Shown here: positions 37,009 through 44,801 of the stretch, one piece after another
Layout: each line of letters begins with the position of its first letter
How positions within the stretch are numbered: position 1 is the stretch's first letter
NCBI GenBank assembly: GCA_947627995.1
Contig: CANQYE010000005.1
Location: 1-54,311, forward strand
Reading direction: 5' to 3'
DNA length: 54,311 bases
Source of the DNA: an uncultured Bacilli bacterium
GTDB lineage: Bacteria > Bacillota_I > Bacilli_A > RF39 > UBA660
Notes under the pieces: model-generated
Seen by the model: the letters and a program-made list of their open reading frames with translations, nothing else
Databases searched by the model: none
What the model was told of the DNA's origin: nothing
Made by a program: the position numbers and the translations under genes

Positions 37009-37770
37009 ATGGATGGAAAAAAAATAAAATTTAATAATTTTAAAAATGTAATAAAAAACATATTTAACGTTATTATATGGACAATTTTTATTCTTGTTAT
37101 TTTAATAGGATTATTAGTTGTGTACTATGTTGTAACTTCTAAAGTATATGCATCCAAAGGAATAGAATATAAACCACCTTTTTCATTATATATGATAATT
37201 AGCCCTAGTATGGAACCAAATATAAAAGTTTATGATGTTGTGTTAAATAAAAAAGTTAATGATGTTAAAGATTTAAAAGTAGGTGATGTCATAACTTTTA
37301 AATCAACAAGTAATATTAGTAAAGGATTAACTGTAACACATAGAATAAATCAAATAATATCTACAGATCATGGTTTAAATTTTATTACTAAAGGAGATAA
37401 TAATTCACAGGCTGATTCTGGGATAATAACAGAAAAAGAACTATACGGAAAAGTAATTTTAAAAATACCCCAACTTGGTAGAGTAACATCATTATTGGCA
37501 TCAAAAGGCGGATGGTTTATTGTAGTTTTATTACCAGCTTTCGGTATAATTATATATGATGTTTTAAAATTATTAAAATTATTTAATTTAAAAGATGAAG
37601 TTATTACTCTATCTTCGAGAAAAAAAGACAATGAATTAAAAAAGAAAATGGAAGAACAACGAAAACATGATCTTTTGATCAAATTACAAAAAGATGATAA
37701 AAATTGTAAGAATATTAATATTGCACCTATGTATTTACCTAAAAAAAATAAAAAGTTTATTAAAAAATAG
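37009..37770 (+). CDS. sipW: SipW-type signal peptidase I
   Basis: A 253-residue membrane peptidase that cleaves TasA-type signals. A membrane helix near 20-40 precedes the catalytic Ser in MIISPSMEPNI. The second catalytic residue is a His (LTVTHRINQI), as in SipW and eukaryotic (ER-type) signal peptidases, not Lys. KGDNNSQADSG follows. A second helix (about 165-185) and a basic tail come after. AGGAG precedes the ATG. With the two upstream genes it forms a fibre-export cassette. It overlaps the convergent ABC permease gene by 11 bases. Confidence 0.85.
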   Translation: MDGKKIKFNNFKNVIKNIFNVIIWTIFILVILIGLLVVYYVVTSKVYASKGIEYKPPFSLYMIISPSMEPNIKVYDVVLNKKVNDVKDLKVGDVITFKSTSNISKGLTVTHRINQIISTDHGLNFITKGDNNSQADSGIITEKELYGKVILKIPQLGRVTSLLASKGGWFIVVLLPAFGIIIYDVLKLLKLFNLKDEVITLSSRKKDNELKKKMEEQRKHDLLIKLQKDDKNCKNINIAPMYLPKKNKKFIKK

Positions 37771-38566
37771 GCTTTTTATTTTTTCTTAATTTTTTTTCTA
37801 AAATAGTAATAATTTTATATAAAAGATAAGATATTATAATTAAAATTATGATTGAAGTCATTACTAAATCTAAATTAAACATTTGCTTACCATACATTAT
37901 TAAATAACCAAGCCCACTTTTTGATACTAAAAACTCACCCATTATAACTCCAATTAAAGACATAGAAATATTTAATTTTAAAGAAGAAATAATAGTATTT
38001 AAAGAACTTGGAATAATTAACTTGAATAATATTTGTGTTTTTGTTGCTTTAAAAGATAATAATAATTTTATTTTATTTTTGTCTATATCCATAAATCCAT
38101 TATATATGGTTATAATATTTATAATTAAATTTATTAAAAGAGCCATAAAAATTATAGAGTTTTTATTTGCACCAATCCAAATAATAATTAGTGGACCTAA
38201 TGCAACTTTTGGAAGAGAATTTAACAATGTTAAAAAAGGATCAAATACTTTAGCTAAAAATTGGAAAGAATATAATATTATAGCTATTATTATTCCTAGT
38301 GTAATACCTAACATAAAAGCTATAAGTGTTTCTGTTAAAGTAGTAAAAATATGCATAAATAAATCGCCAGTTTTTAATAGGGATATAAAAGTTTTTGCAA
38401 TAGAACTAGGACTAGAAAAAATAAATGAATTTATTATATTAAATTTTGCTAAAAATTCCCAAATAGAAAAAAATATAATTACGATAGACAATTGAGTTAC
38501 AGAAACTAATATTCTTTTTTTTCTTTGCTTTTTTAAAAATAATCTTTGCTCATTTGACATTAACAT
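37760..38566 (-). CDS. ABC transporter permease, SsuC/TauC/ThiX type
   Basis: A 268-residue permease with about six membrane segments. SFKATKTQILFKLIIPSSL matches the EAA loop that contacts the ATPase, and MGEFLVSKSGLGYLI is typical of the nitrate/taurine/HMP group. It starts inside the end of the ATPase gene (17-base overlap), so it was the last gene of a three-gene operon. It looks intact, but both upstream genes are broken by insertions, so transcription and use are uncertain. Substrate unknown: a thiamine precursor, sulfonate or similar. Confidence 0.85.
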   Translation of the reverse strand: MLMSNEQRLFLKKQRKKRILVSVTQLSIVIIFFSIWEFLAKFNIINSFIFSSPSSIAKTFISLLKTGDLFMHIFTTLTETLIAFMLGITLGIIIAIILYSFQFLAKVFDPFLTLLNSLPKVALGPLIIIWIGANKNSIIFMALLINLIINIITIYNGFMDIDKNKIKLLLSFKATKTQILFKLIIPSSLNTIISSLKLNISMSLIGVIMGEFLVSKSGLGYLIMYGKQMFNLDLVMTSIIILIIISYLLYKIITILEKKLRKNKKPIF

Positions 38567-38727
38567 CTAAATCCTTCCAAATTTTTTCATAATATATTGA
38601 AAATTCTGGAGCTTTCCTATTCTCTATAGGATTTTTTTTATTAGTCAATTTTATATCATAAATTTTTTTTATTTTAGCCGGACGCTTTGATAATACTATT
38701 ATTTTATCCGCTAGACTTATTGCTTCA
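38550..38727 (-). pseudogene. 3' fragment of the ABC ATPase gene
   Basis: Encodes SEAISLADKIIVLSKRPAK and the C-terminal helix, the expected continuation after the H-loop of an ABC ATPase. Upstream of codon GAA the frame runs into element B (ORF track adds 26 unrelated residues). Joining it at TGAAG to the 5' fragment at 43287-43866 gives an uninterrupted 753-base frame (250 residues), the normal size for this family. It is thus the far half of a gene split by element B. Confidence 0.9.
38723..38727. other. attachment-site core, left end of element B
   Basis: CTTCA (TGAAG on the gene strand), shared with 43287-43291. The inferred intact target reads CTAGCTGAAGCAATAAG on the gene strand. Confidence 0.8.
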
Positions 38728-38741
38728 CTTATGTATAAATT

Positions 38742-38751
38742 AAACATAAAA
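38742..38751 (+). repeat. terminal inverted repeat, left arm of element B attP
   Basis: AAACATAAAA, 14 bases from the core; its inverse TTTTATGTTT is at 43264-43273, 13 bases from the other core. Symmetric arms of this sort are expected for a recombinase dimer site. Confidence 0.6.
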
Positions 38752-38765
38752 AAATATAATTTATT

Positions 38766-39920
38766 ATGAATACTGGAATATATATAAGAGTTTCTACGGA
38801 AGAACAAGCACAAAAAGGGTTTAGTCTAGAAGCTCAAAAAGAAAAGCTTACATGGTTAGCTCACATTAAAGATTGGAACATAATTAATGTCTATGAGGAT
38901 AAAGGAATAAGTGGTAAAGATTTAAATCGTCCAGAAATTATTCGAATGATAAATGATATTAAAAATAAAGTAATAGAAAATGTTTTAGTTTTTAAAATAG
39001 ATAGATTAACTCGAAGTACTAAAGATTTAATATATTTAGTGGAAATTTTTAATAAATATAATTGTGCTTTTAATTCTTTGACTGAATCAATTGATACCAC
39101 TAGTGCAACAGGTAGAATGTTTATAAAAATAATTGGAATTTTTGCAGAATTTGAACGAGAAAATTTAATAGAACGAGTGAAACTTGGTATTGATCGTAAA
39201 GTGAGCGAAGGATATTCTATATGTTCAAGTACTCCTTCTTATGGTTATTATAAAAATAAAGGTGATAATATTTTGAGACCTTTAAAAAAAGAAGCTATAA
39301 TAGTTAATTTAATTTTTGATCTTTATTTAAAAAATTATAGTTTTTTACAAATTGCTAAAATTTTAGATAGAAAAAAAATACCTACGAAAAAAAATAAAAC
39401 TTGGACGGCAAAAACTATTCAATTAATATTAACTAATCCTAACTATATCGGAAAAGTAAGGCATAATATTAATTCAAAAAAATATGAAGAAATTAATGGT
39501 AAACATAAAGGTATAGTGAGTAATGAAAAATTTGCTAAAGTAAAAGAAAAAATTTATAAAAACAAATTATTGCATATTACAAAAAAAACAAATAATGATG
39601 CGTTTTATGTTAATTATTTAAAATGTGGTTTTTGTAATAATAATTTTTATCCTAAAAGGACCATAATTAATAAAAAAACATTTATAAGTTATTATTGCAA
39701 AAATAAAAAAATTAAAAAATGTTCGCAGAAATCTATAAGCCATAATAGGTTAGATAAAGAAATAAAATTATTTTTACAAAAAAAGGGATTTTATATTAAC
39801 TGGGATGATTTGTCATATGAATTAAAAAATCAATTTTTAAAATTAACAAATATAAAAATAGTTATAAAAACATTTGAAAAAAAAGCGTTACCAATTATTA
39901 AAATAGATTCTTTATTGTAA
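38766..39920 (+). CDS. serine site-specific recombinase of element B
   Basis: A 384-residue recombinase. The resolvase domain starts at IYIRVSTEEQAQKGFSLE (catalytic Ser in RVST), with VFKIDRLTRSTKDL and a GIFAEFERENLIERV helix. A recombinase domain follows (about 165-260), then a zinc ribbon (YLKCGFCNNNF...YYCKNKKIKKC). It is shorter than most large serine integrases (450-550), lacking most of the coiled coil, and similar in size to compact recombinases such as those excising developmental elements. Its ATG is 39 bases from the element end with no clear ribosome site. It ends in a dyad shared with the opposing glycosyltransferase gene. Confidence 0.92.
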   Translation: MNTGIYIRVSTEEQAQKGFSLEAQKEKLTWLAHIKDWNIINVYEDKGISGKDLNRPEIIRMINDIKNKVIENVLVFKIDRLTRSTKDLIYLVEIFNKYNCAFNSLTESIDTTSATGRMFIKIIGIFAEFERENLIERVKLGIDRKVSEGYSICSSTPSYGYYKNKGDNILRPLKKEAIIVNLIFDLYLKNYSFLQIAKILDRKKIPTKKNKTWTAKTIQLILTNPNYIGKVRHNINSKKYEEINGKHKGIVSNEKFAKVKEKIYKNKLLHITKKTNNDAFYVNYLKCGFCNNNFYPKRTIINKKTFISYYCKNKKIKKCSQKSISHNRLDKEIKLFLQKKGFYINWDDLSYELKNQFLKLTNIKIVIKTFEKKALPIIKIDSLL

Positions 39921-39930
39921 AGAATCTATT
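39900..39930. terminator. dyad between convergent recombinase and glycosyltransferase genes
   Basis: AAATAGATTCTTTA, TTG, TAAAGAATCTATTT: a 14-bp perfect inverted repeat that encodes the last residues of both proteins. Probable bidirectional terminator, though the T tracts are weak. Confidence 0.5.
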
Positions 39931-40997
39931 TGGTTTATTATAATTTTTTTGTTTTCAAGCAATCTTTTGTTATTCTTATCCATTTTTATGGCTTTATCAA
40001 TATAGAATAATGCAAGATCATATTCATTTTCATTAAAATAAGCTATTGACAATAAATCATAAGGTGTAATATCCCAACTAAAAGGTTCATTTATGTATGT
40101 TTTGTTATGATTTTTAATTTTTAAGGCCATATTAACGTATTTTATTACATCGGACCAATTATGACATTCATATTCTAGAAGAGCCCTTTCTATATAAGGA
40201 TCTCTTAAATAAGGAGCTTCGTTAATAGCCTTATCTAACCACATTCTCGCTTCATCAAATCTTTTTAAATTTTTATAACTCCTAGCAATAAATCTCATAG
40301 ATGCACATCTTTCATCTTTCCATACAGCGGTTTTTAAATTTAAGTGTTTAATTAATGTATCAATACATTTATTCCATTTTTGATAATACATATATTCACG
40401 ACCTAAATAGTGCATATTTCGATCATCATTAGGATTTTCTTTGACTGAAAGTTCTAATAAAGGCAAATAAGAGCTTCTAGATTTATTATCATCAGGATAA
40501 TGATTAACAGTTATTTCATTTGTTTCTTCAAATATTTCATTATCTTTTTCATATGATAGTATTTCGTGAACAGGATGTGTCCATTTATAATTATGTCTGG
40601 TGTGAATTTTGTCGATATAAAAATTTATGATTGGATTATTATTTTCATCTAATTTCCAATTATAATTATATCTAAGTCTAGTAGTTTTATCTTTCCAAAT
40701 TTCTTCTAATTTTTTTCGCCAACCGGGCAGTATTACTTCATCTAAATCTAGACAAACACAAATATCATAATCATCAGGTATTAGTTTAAGAGATTCATTT
40801 CTTGCTACATCAAAACGCCAAGGATGAATTTTTTTAACTTTAACAATAGCTCCTAGTTCTTTTAGTTTAGAAACTGTTTTATCTGTAGATCCCGTATCTA
40901 ATACATAAATAGCATCAGCTTCTTTTGCAGAATTCATAAATCTTTCTACAAATTTTTCTTCATTTTTAGCTATTGCATATACGCAAATTTTTTTAAT
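39912..40997 (-). CDS. family 2 glycosyltransferase fused to TPR-like repeats
   Basis: A GT-A catalytic domain begins at KKICVYAIAKNEEKF, with LDTGSTDKTV and the LDLDEV metal-binding DxD. After about residue 200 come helical TPR-like repeats. The ORF track uses an ATG at 41078 that gives an odd 27-residue leader inside the upstream gene. A ribosome site AAGAAGG sits 7 bases before an in-frame ATT at 40997, with no ATG, GTG or TTG nearby, so a rare ATT start is likely. It follows the collagen-like gene, so glycosylation of the Thr-rich GPT repeats is the natural inference. Substrate sugar unknown. Confidence 0.85.
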   Translation of the reverse strand: MKKICVYAIAKNEEKFVERFMNSAKEADAIYVLDTGSTDKTVSKLKELGAIVKVKKIHPWRFDVARNESLKLIPDDYDICVCLDLDEVILPGWRKKLEEIWKDKTTRLRYNYNWKLDENNNPIINFYIDKIHTRHNYKWTHPVHEILSYEKDNEIFEETNEITVNHYPDDNKSRSSYLPLLELSVKENPNDDRNMHYLGREYMYYQKWNKCIDTLIKHLNLKTAVWKDERCASMRFIARSYKNLKRFDEARMWLDKAINEAPYLRDPYIERALLEYECHNWSDVIKYVNMALKIKNHNKTYINEPFSWDITPYDLLSIAYFNENEYDLALFYIDKAIKMDKNNKRLLENKKIIINQIDSLQ

Positions 40998-41067
40998 GAT
41001 TATACCTTCTTTCTTTATAATATATGAGAAAATTAGAATAAATTGAAAAAAACGAATATTATTCGTT

Positions 41068-41919
41068 TTATTCAGCATTTGCAGATGGACTAAGTAATTT
41101 TATATTAAGAGATGCATTATTAACATTTCCTGTAGCAGCAGTAGTAGATTCTAATGCTAAGTCTATTTCATCGCCTTCAGATAAGTCTACTATAATACTA
41201 CCATTATAATTATATTGTCCACCAGCTTCAAAAGTGTTAGAAATAGTTGTTCCATTAATATCTTCTGTATTATTTCTAACGGAAAAAGCAATTGTATCTG
41301 CATTAGTTGAAGTAACATTTGCCATATAACTAATTTCATAAGTTCCAGCTTCACTAACATTTAATGAATTAGTTCCAGTTGTAACATTAGAAAGTGGAGT
41401 TGGAGTAGCTAATGCAATTTGATCTGGTGTATTTGGTGTTAATGTAAAAGCATCAGTAGTATTATTATATAATCCTCCATATGCTCCAAGGCCATTTCCT
41501 GTAGGTCCAGTCGGTCCTTGAGGAACTGTAAAAGTTAAGGTATAGTTACCATTTTCACCAGAAATATCTACGGCTGCATTCTCACCTGGAGCGGCAGTAG
41601 TAGTATCACCTATAGCAATTGTTGGAGCTGGCCCAGTTTCTCCCGTAGGTCCAGTTGGTCCCGTAGGTCCCGTAGGCCCAGTAGGTCCTGTAGCACCTGT
41701 TACACCAACCGGTCCAATAAATCCTTGTGGTCCCGTAGGTCCAGTCGGCCCAGTAGGTCCTGTAGGTCCTGTAGGCCCAGTCGGTCCAGTCGGTCCTCCA
41801 CTAGGTCCAGTCGGTCCAGTCGGTCCAATAGTTCCGGATGCTAAAAAACCACAACAACATGATGGGCATTTCCCTTGATTGTTTTGTATATAATTTAAGG
41901 CTTTTTGATATGAATTCAT
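41068..41919 (-). CDS. collagen-like (BclA-type) surface protein, 283 aa
   Basis: N-terminal block [22 protein letters not shown] (shared with the next gene) is followed by about 24 G-P-T-type triplets (residues 30-100), with one interruption ([13 protein letters not shown]), then a roughly 180-residue C-terminal domain. The end of that domain ([13 protein letters not shown]..., LALES...) resembles the C1q/TNF-like BclA C-terminal trimer. It has no signal peptide, as in spore-surface BclA. ATG behind AAAGGAG and a consensus sigma-K promoter. Probably forms a trimeric filament on the spore surface. Confidence 0.88.
   Translation of the reverse strand: MNSYQKALNYIQNNQGKCPSCCCGFLASGTIGPTGPTGPSGGPTGPTGPTGPTGPTGPTGPTGPQGFIGPVGVTGATGPTGPTGPTGPTGPTGETGPAPTIAIGDTTTAAPGENAAVDISGENGNYTLTFTVPQGPTGPTGNGLGAYGGLYNNTTDAFTLTPNTPDQIALATPTPLSNVTTGTNSLNVSEAGTYEISYMANVTSTNADTIAFSVRNNTEDINGTTISNTFEAGGQYNYNGSIIVDLSEGDEIDLALESTTAATGNVNNASLNIKLLSPSANAE
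41640..41832 (-). repeat. tandem GPT-coding repeats of the 283-aa gene
   Basis: Period-9 array GGTCCNGTNGGNCC-like, GC-richer than the rest of the window. A substrate for slippage that would change collagen length in multiples of three residues. Confidence 0.8.
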
Positions 41920-41937
41920 AATTTCTCCTTTCTAATA

Positions 41938-41964
41938 TAAAATATGACGATATTGATTTTTTGT
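41938..41964 (-). promoter_or_regulatory. putative sigma-K promoter of the 283-aa collagen-like gene
   Basis: On the minus strand AC, exactly 16 bases, CATATTTTA, ending 18 bases before the ATG, with AAAGGAG between. Same pattern as at the CotZ-like gene. Confidence 0.5.
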
Positions 41965-42047
41965 AGCTTATTTAAACCCAAGTATATGATTATTAAAACA
42001 ATTATATTATTTTGATTTAATTAATATAATTTTATTAAAAGATTTAA

Positions 42048-43199
42048 CTAGCCTAAATACTGAATTAAAATAGTTATAATAGGATTAACAAAATAAGAAT
42101 TTGAAATAGTATTATCTAAAAAAGGAGTGTTCAAATTTAAAGTTTCTTTAGACATGTTTATTAATTCCATTTTTTCTGTTTCGGGATTTTTTATTACAAA
42201 CATGCCTTGGCCTATGATTGTTGTAGTTTTTGTGGTTTGCCATGAAGATGCACCAGCATAGACAATATCTTCGTTAATTTTTTTAAAACCAACAGCGACT
42301 ACATTTTCTTTATTAAGTTGTGCACTTTCAGAAAATGTTTGGACTACAAAACTAACTTTATAAACTCCACCTTTTTCAAACCCAATAGTATTATCATCTA
42401 AAGTAAATGCACCAGTATTATCTACTTCTTTTCGTAAAATAGGTAATCGTTGATTGCTTTCTATACTATAGCCAGCAGTATCGTTATTATTAAAAGTAAC
42501 AAAAAGTGCTGTGGTAATTTCTTCTGGTCCCGGAGCCCCAGTTGGTCCTGTTTCACCTTGGGGGCCAGGAATTCCAGGGACACCTTGTTCACCTCGAATT
42601 CCTCTAGGACCTGTTGGGCCTTGTATGCCTGGTAGACCTTGTGGTCCTCTAATTACTCCTACATCATTCCAATTTCCATTTTCTGCAGACCAAACATATA
42701 AATTATCGCCAACTAAATAACTTTGACCTGGGCTTCCGATAGGGTGTGAGTCTTCTAAATCTTTTAAATTATCAAAAGATCCTAGTATTGTGACACTTGT
42801 GCCTGCAGGTCCAGTTGGCCCCATTGGCCCTTGTTCACCATTAGCACCTTTAGGAAGTACAAAATTTAAAATGTGATCATAACCATTACCAGAATCAATA
42901 ACATCAGCGCTACTTTCTGAATTTCCAATAGTAATTGTTCCAATAGAAAAGTTTATTGGAACAGCTTCTCCTTGTGGCCCAGTAGGTCCAGTCGGCCCAG
43001 TAGGTCCAGTCGGCCCAGTTGCCCCAGTTGGTCCGTTGCTAGGGCCAATCGGTCCAGTCGGTCCAGTCGGTCCAGTCGGTCCAGTTTCTCCCGTAGGTCC
43101 CGTAGGTCCAGTAGCCCCAGAAATAGGAATATAATTACATGATGGGCATTTTTTTTGATTGTTTTCTACATAATTTAAAGCTTTTTGAAAATAATCCAT
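42048..43199 (-). CDS. collagen-like (BclA-type) surface protein, 383 aa
   Basis: N-terminal block [20 protein letters not shown] is nearly the same as in the neighbour. A first GPT-rich collagen stretch (about 28-75) is followed by a short beta segment, a globular insert ([18 protein letters not shown]...[10 protein letters not shown], about 138-188, a module seen in other bacterial collagens), a second collagen stretch with more varied triplets ([13 protein letters not shown]), then a C1q-like C-terminal domain. No signal peptide. ATG behind AAAGGAG, and CATATTTTA lies 19 bases upstream. First gene of the element's minus-strand operon. Confidence 0.88.
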   Translation of the reverse strand: MDYFQKALNYVENNQKKCPSCNYIPISGATGPTGPTGETGPTGPTGPTGPIGPSNGPTGATGPTGPTGPTGPTGPQGEAVPINFSIGTITIGNSESSADVIDSGNGYDHILNFVLPKGANGEQGPMGPTGPAGTSVTILGSFDNLKDLEDSHPIGSPGQSYLVGDNLYVWSAENGNWNDVGVIRGPQGLPGIQGPTGPRGIRGEQGVPGIPGPQGETGPTGAPGPEEITTALFVTFNNNDTAGYSIESNQRLPILRKEVDNTGAFTLDDNTIGFEKGGVYKVSFVVQTFSESAQLNKENVVAVGFKKINEDIVYAGASSWQTTKTTTIIGQGMFVIKNPETEKMELINMSKETLNLNTPFLDNTISNSYFVNPIITILIQYLG

Positions 43200-43218
43200 A
43201 AATATCTCCTTTCTATAA

Positions 43219-43227
43219 TAAAATATG
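43219..43227 (-). promoter_or_regulatory. partial sigma-K-like -10 box of the 383-aa collagen-like gene
   Basis: CATATTTTA in the same context as the neighbour's promoter (followed by a similar AGAAAGGAGA ribosome site), but no AC at the -35 distance. Weaker candidate. Confidence 0.3.
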
Positions 43228-43263
43228 AATTTATATAGATAAAGCCACTAGAAAACATAAGTA

Positions 43264-43273
43264 TTTTATGTTT
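43264..43273 (-). repeat. terminal inverted repeat, right arm of element B attP
   Basis: TTTTATGTTT on the plus strand, inverse of the left arm. Confidence 0.6.
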
Positions 43274-43286
43274 ATGTTGAATATAA

Positions 43287-43291
43287 CTTCA
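43287..43291. other. attachment-site core, right end of element B
   Basis: Second copy of CTTCA at the junction between the ATPase 5' fragment and element B. Confidence 0.8.
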
Positions 43292-43866
43292 GCTAGGTCA
43301 TGAGTAACCATTATTGCTGTCTTATTTTCTTGTTTAATAATTTTATATACATCATCTGATACAGCTAATCTTGTTTGATAATCCAATGCTGAAAAAGCTT
43401 CGTCTAAAAGCAAAATATCTGGTTTAATTGCTAAAGTCCTTATTAAAGCAACTCTTTGGCGCATTCCTCCAGAAAGTTCATCAGGGTATTTATTAAGGAA
43501 ATCTTTTAAGCCATAAGTTTCTAATAAATTTTTTGCGTATTCTACATTTTCTTTAGTTCTCATTTTCATTATATTTAGTCCAATTAATGTATTATCAAGA
43601 ATATTTAGCCATGGGAATAATGCATCATCTTGTAACATATAGCCAATCTTAGGATTTTTTTTATTGAATTTAAATTCTCCACTAGTTAAAGTGTCTAATG
43701 ATGCTAAAATAGTTAAAAGGGTGCTTTTTCCACACCCTGAACTTCCTACAATAGCTATAAATTCACCCTCATTAACATCTAAACTAATATCTTCTATAGC
43801 TTTTATTTCTCCATTTACTGTATGATAAGTCTTGCTTAAATTTTTAATTGATAAAATATTTTTCAT
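43287..43866 (-). pseudogene. 5' fragment of the ABC ATPase gene (SsuB/TauB/ThiZ type)
   Basis: The first 193 residues of an ABC ATPase: Walker A GSSGCGKSTLL, Q-loop GYMLQDDALFPWL, signature LSGGMRQRVALIRTL, Walker B ILLLDEAFSALD, H-loop MVTHDLAE. Beyond the GAA codon the ORF runs 18 residues into element B. All catalytic motifs lie in this fragment, but the C-terminal part that binds the permease and stabilises the dimer is missing. Its start overlaps the end of the binding-protein gene (TAATG). Confidence 0.92.
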
Positions 43867-44411
43867 TACTTGTTATTAACCAAATCTTTGTATGGAACAT
43901 ATTCTTTTAAGTTTCCTGATTTAATCATAATATCTTCTAAATTTATAAAAGTTTGTTCTTTAATATTTGTATTATCTAACCAAGAATCAGCCTCTTTGTA
44001 TCTTTTTATCATTGTAGTTAAATCAGTTAATGATGAGTCTGGGAATTGATTTAAAATAGATTTAGCGATTTTTTCTGGAATATTATCTTTAACATATTTA
44101 ATTCCTTTATTTAAAGCTTTAGAAAAATTCTTGATTATTTTTTCATTATCTTTTATATAACTTTTCCTTGCATAAAATGTAGTATAAGGAACTTCTCCAG
44201 AAAATTTTCCTACAGATCCAACTACGTAGCCATATCCTTGTTTTTCAAGTAAAGTAGCATTTGGTTCAAATAAGTTTACAAAATCTCCTGATCCAGAAAT
44301 AAAAGCACTGGATAAATCAGCAAATTCTATTGTTGTATTCATATTTATTCTTTTTTTATTTGCATTACTTTTATCAACTGCATTTTCAAAATTTAAATAA
44401 GGCATTCCGCC
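43866..44411 (-). pseudogene. 3' fragment of the substrate-binding protein gene (NMT1/SsuA-like)
   Basis: Encodes GGMPYLNFENAV onward, the second lobe of an NMT1/THI5-type binding protein, ending LVNNK. Upstream of codon GGC the frame enters element A with no ATG start (only a TTG from element DNA). Joined at GG to the 5' fragment it gives a 984-base frame (327 codons plus stop). Confidence 0.92.
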
Positions 44412-44515
44412 CCATCTCAACAAGAGTGATGACAAATTAAACGAAGTTAATAGTTATAAGGGTTAAAATATATTTTTCTAATTACAAAAATATGTATATG
44501 AAAGAGGTATTTATA

Positions 44516-44740
44516 GTGAAAATGGAAGATTTAAGATTTAATTTAACTGAAGAAATGAGTAATATGATGATAGAAATGTTAATTACTCAACAAATGTTAA
44601 AAGAGATAAAGAACTTATCTAAAAGGCATAGAGAACTTTTAGAAAATCATAAGTTAGAAATTATGGAAGAGTTTAAGAAAGAATTTCAAAAGCATAATGT
44701 AGAACAAATCAAGAAATATAATGAACTTATGAATAAATAA
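44516..44740 (+). CDS. small helical protein, element A
   Basis: A 74-residue protein starting at GTG behind AAAGAGG (the ORF track's upstream ATG lacks a ribosome site). Helical and charged (MLKEIKNLSKRHRELLENH), a likely coiled coil. First gene of element A. Function unknown. Confidence 0.5.
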   Translation: MKMEDLRFNLTEEMSNMMIEMLITQQMLKEIKNLSKRHRELLENHKLEIMEEFKKEFQKHNVEQIKKYNELMNK

Positions 44741-44801
44741 TTGGAATAAGAAAAAACTTGTTCCTTTTCTTATGGTATAATATTTTGTGGGTGGTATTAC
44801 T

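Larger units (their letters stand above)
38728..43291. mobile_element. element B: serine-recombinase element carrying collagen-like proteins (about 4.56 kb)
   Basis: Bounded by a 5-base TGAAG repeat (plus strand CTTCA at 38723-38727 and 43287-43291), the usual trace of a serine-recombinase core. Each end carries AAACATAAAA in inverted orientation 13-14 bases inside the core. Contents: one recombinase, two collagen-like genes, one glycosyltransferase, and no conjugation or replication gene. The unit is 4,564 bases. Removing it restores the ABC ATPase frame. The 1-2 base position of the crossover inside TGAAG cannot be fixed. Confidence 0.85.

Noticed and set aside
38022-38495. 157-residue plus-strand ORF over the ABC permease
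   Set aside because: The permease frame on the minus strand has clear family motifs; this is its shadow.
42511-42720. Short plus-strand collagen-like ORF ([15 protein letters not shown])
   Set aside because: Antisense of the GGX/CC-rich collagen frame, which also encodes Gly and Pro; no ribosome site.
41640-43110. Regularly spaced short repeats that could suggest a CRISPR array
   Set aside because: They are in-frame GPT codons of two collagen-like genes, period 9, with no unique spacers and no cas genes.
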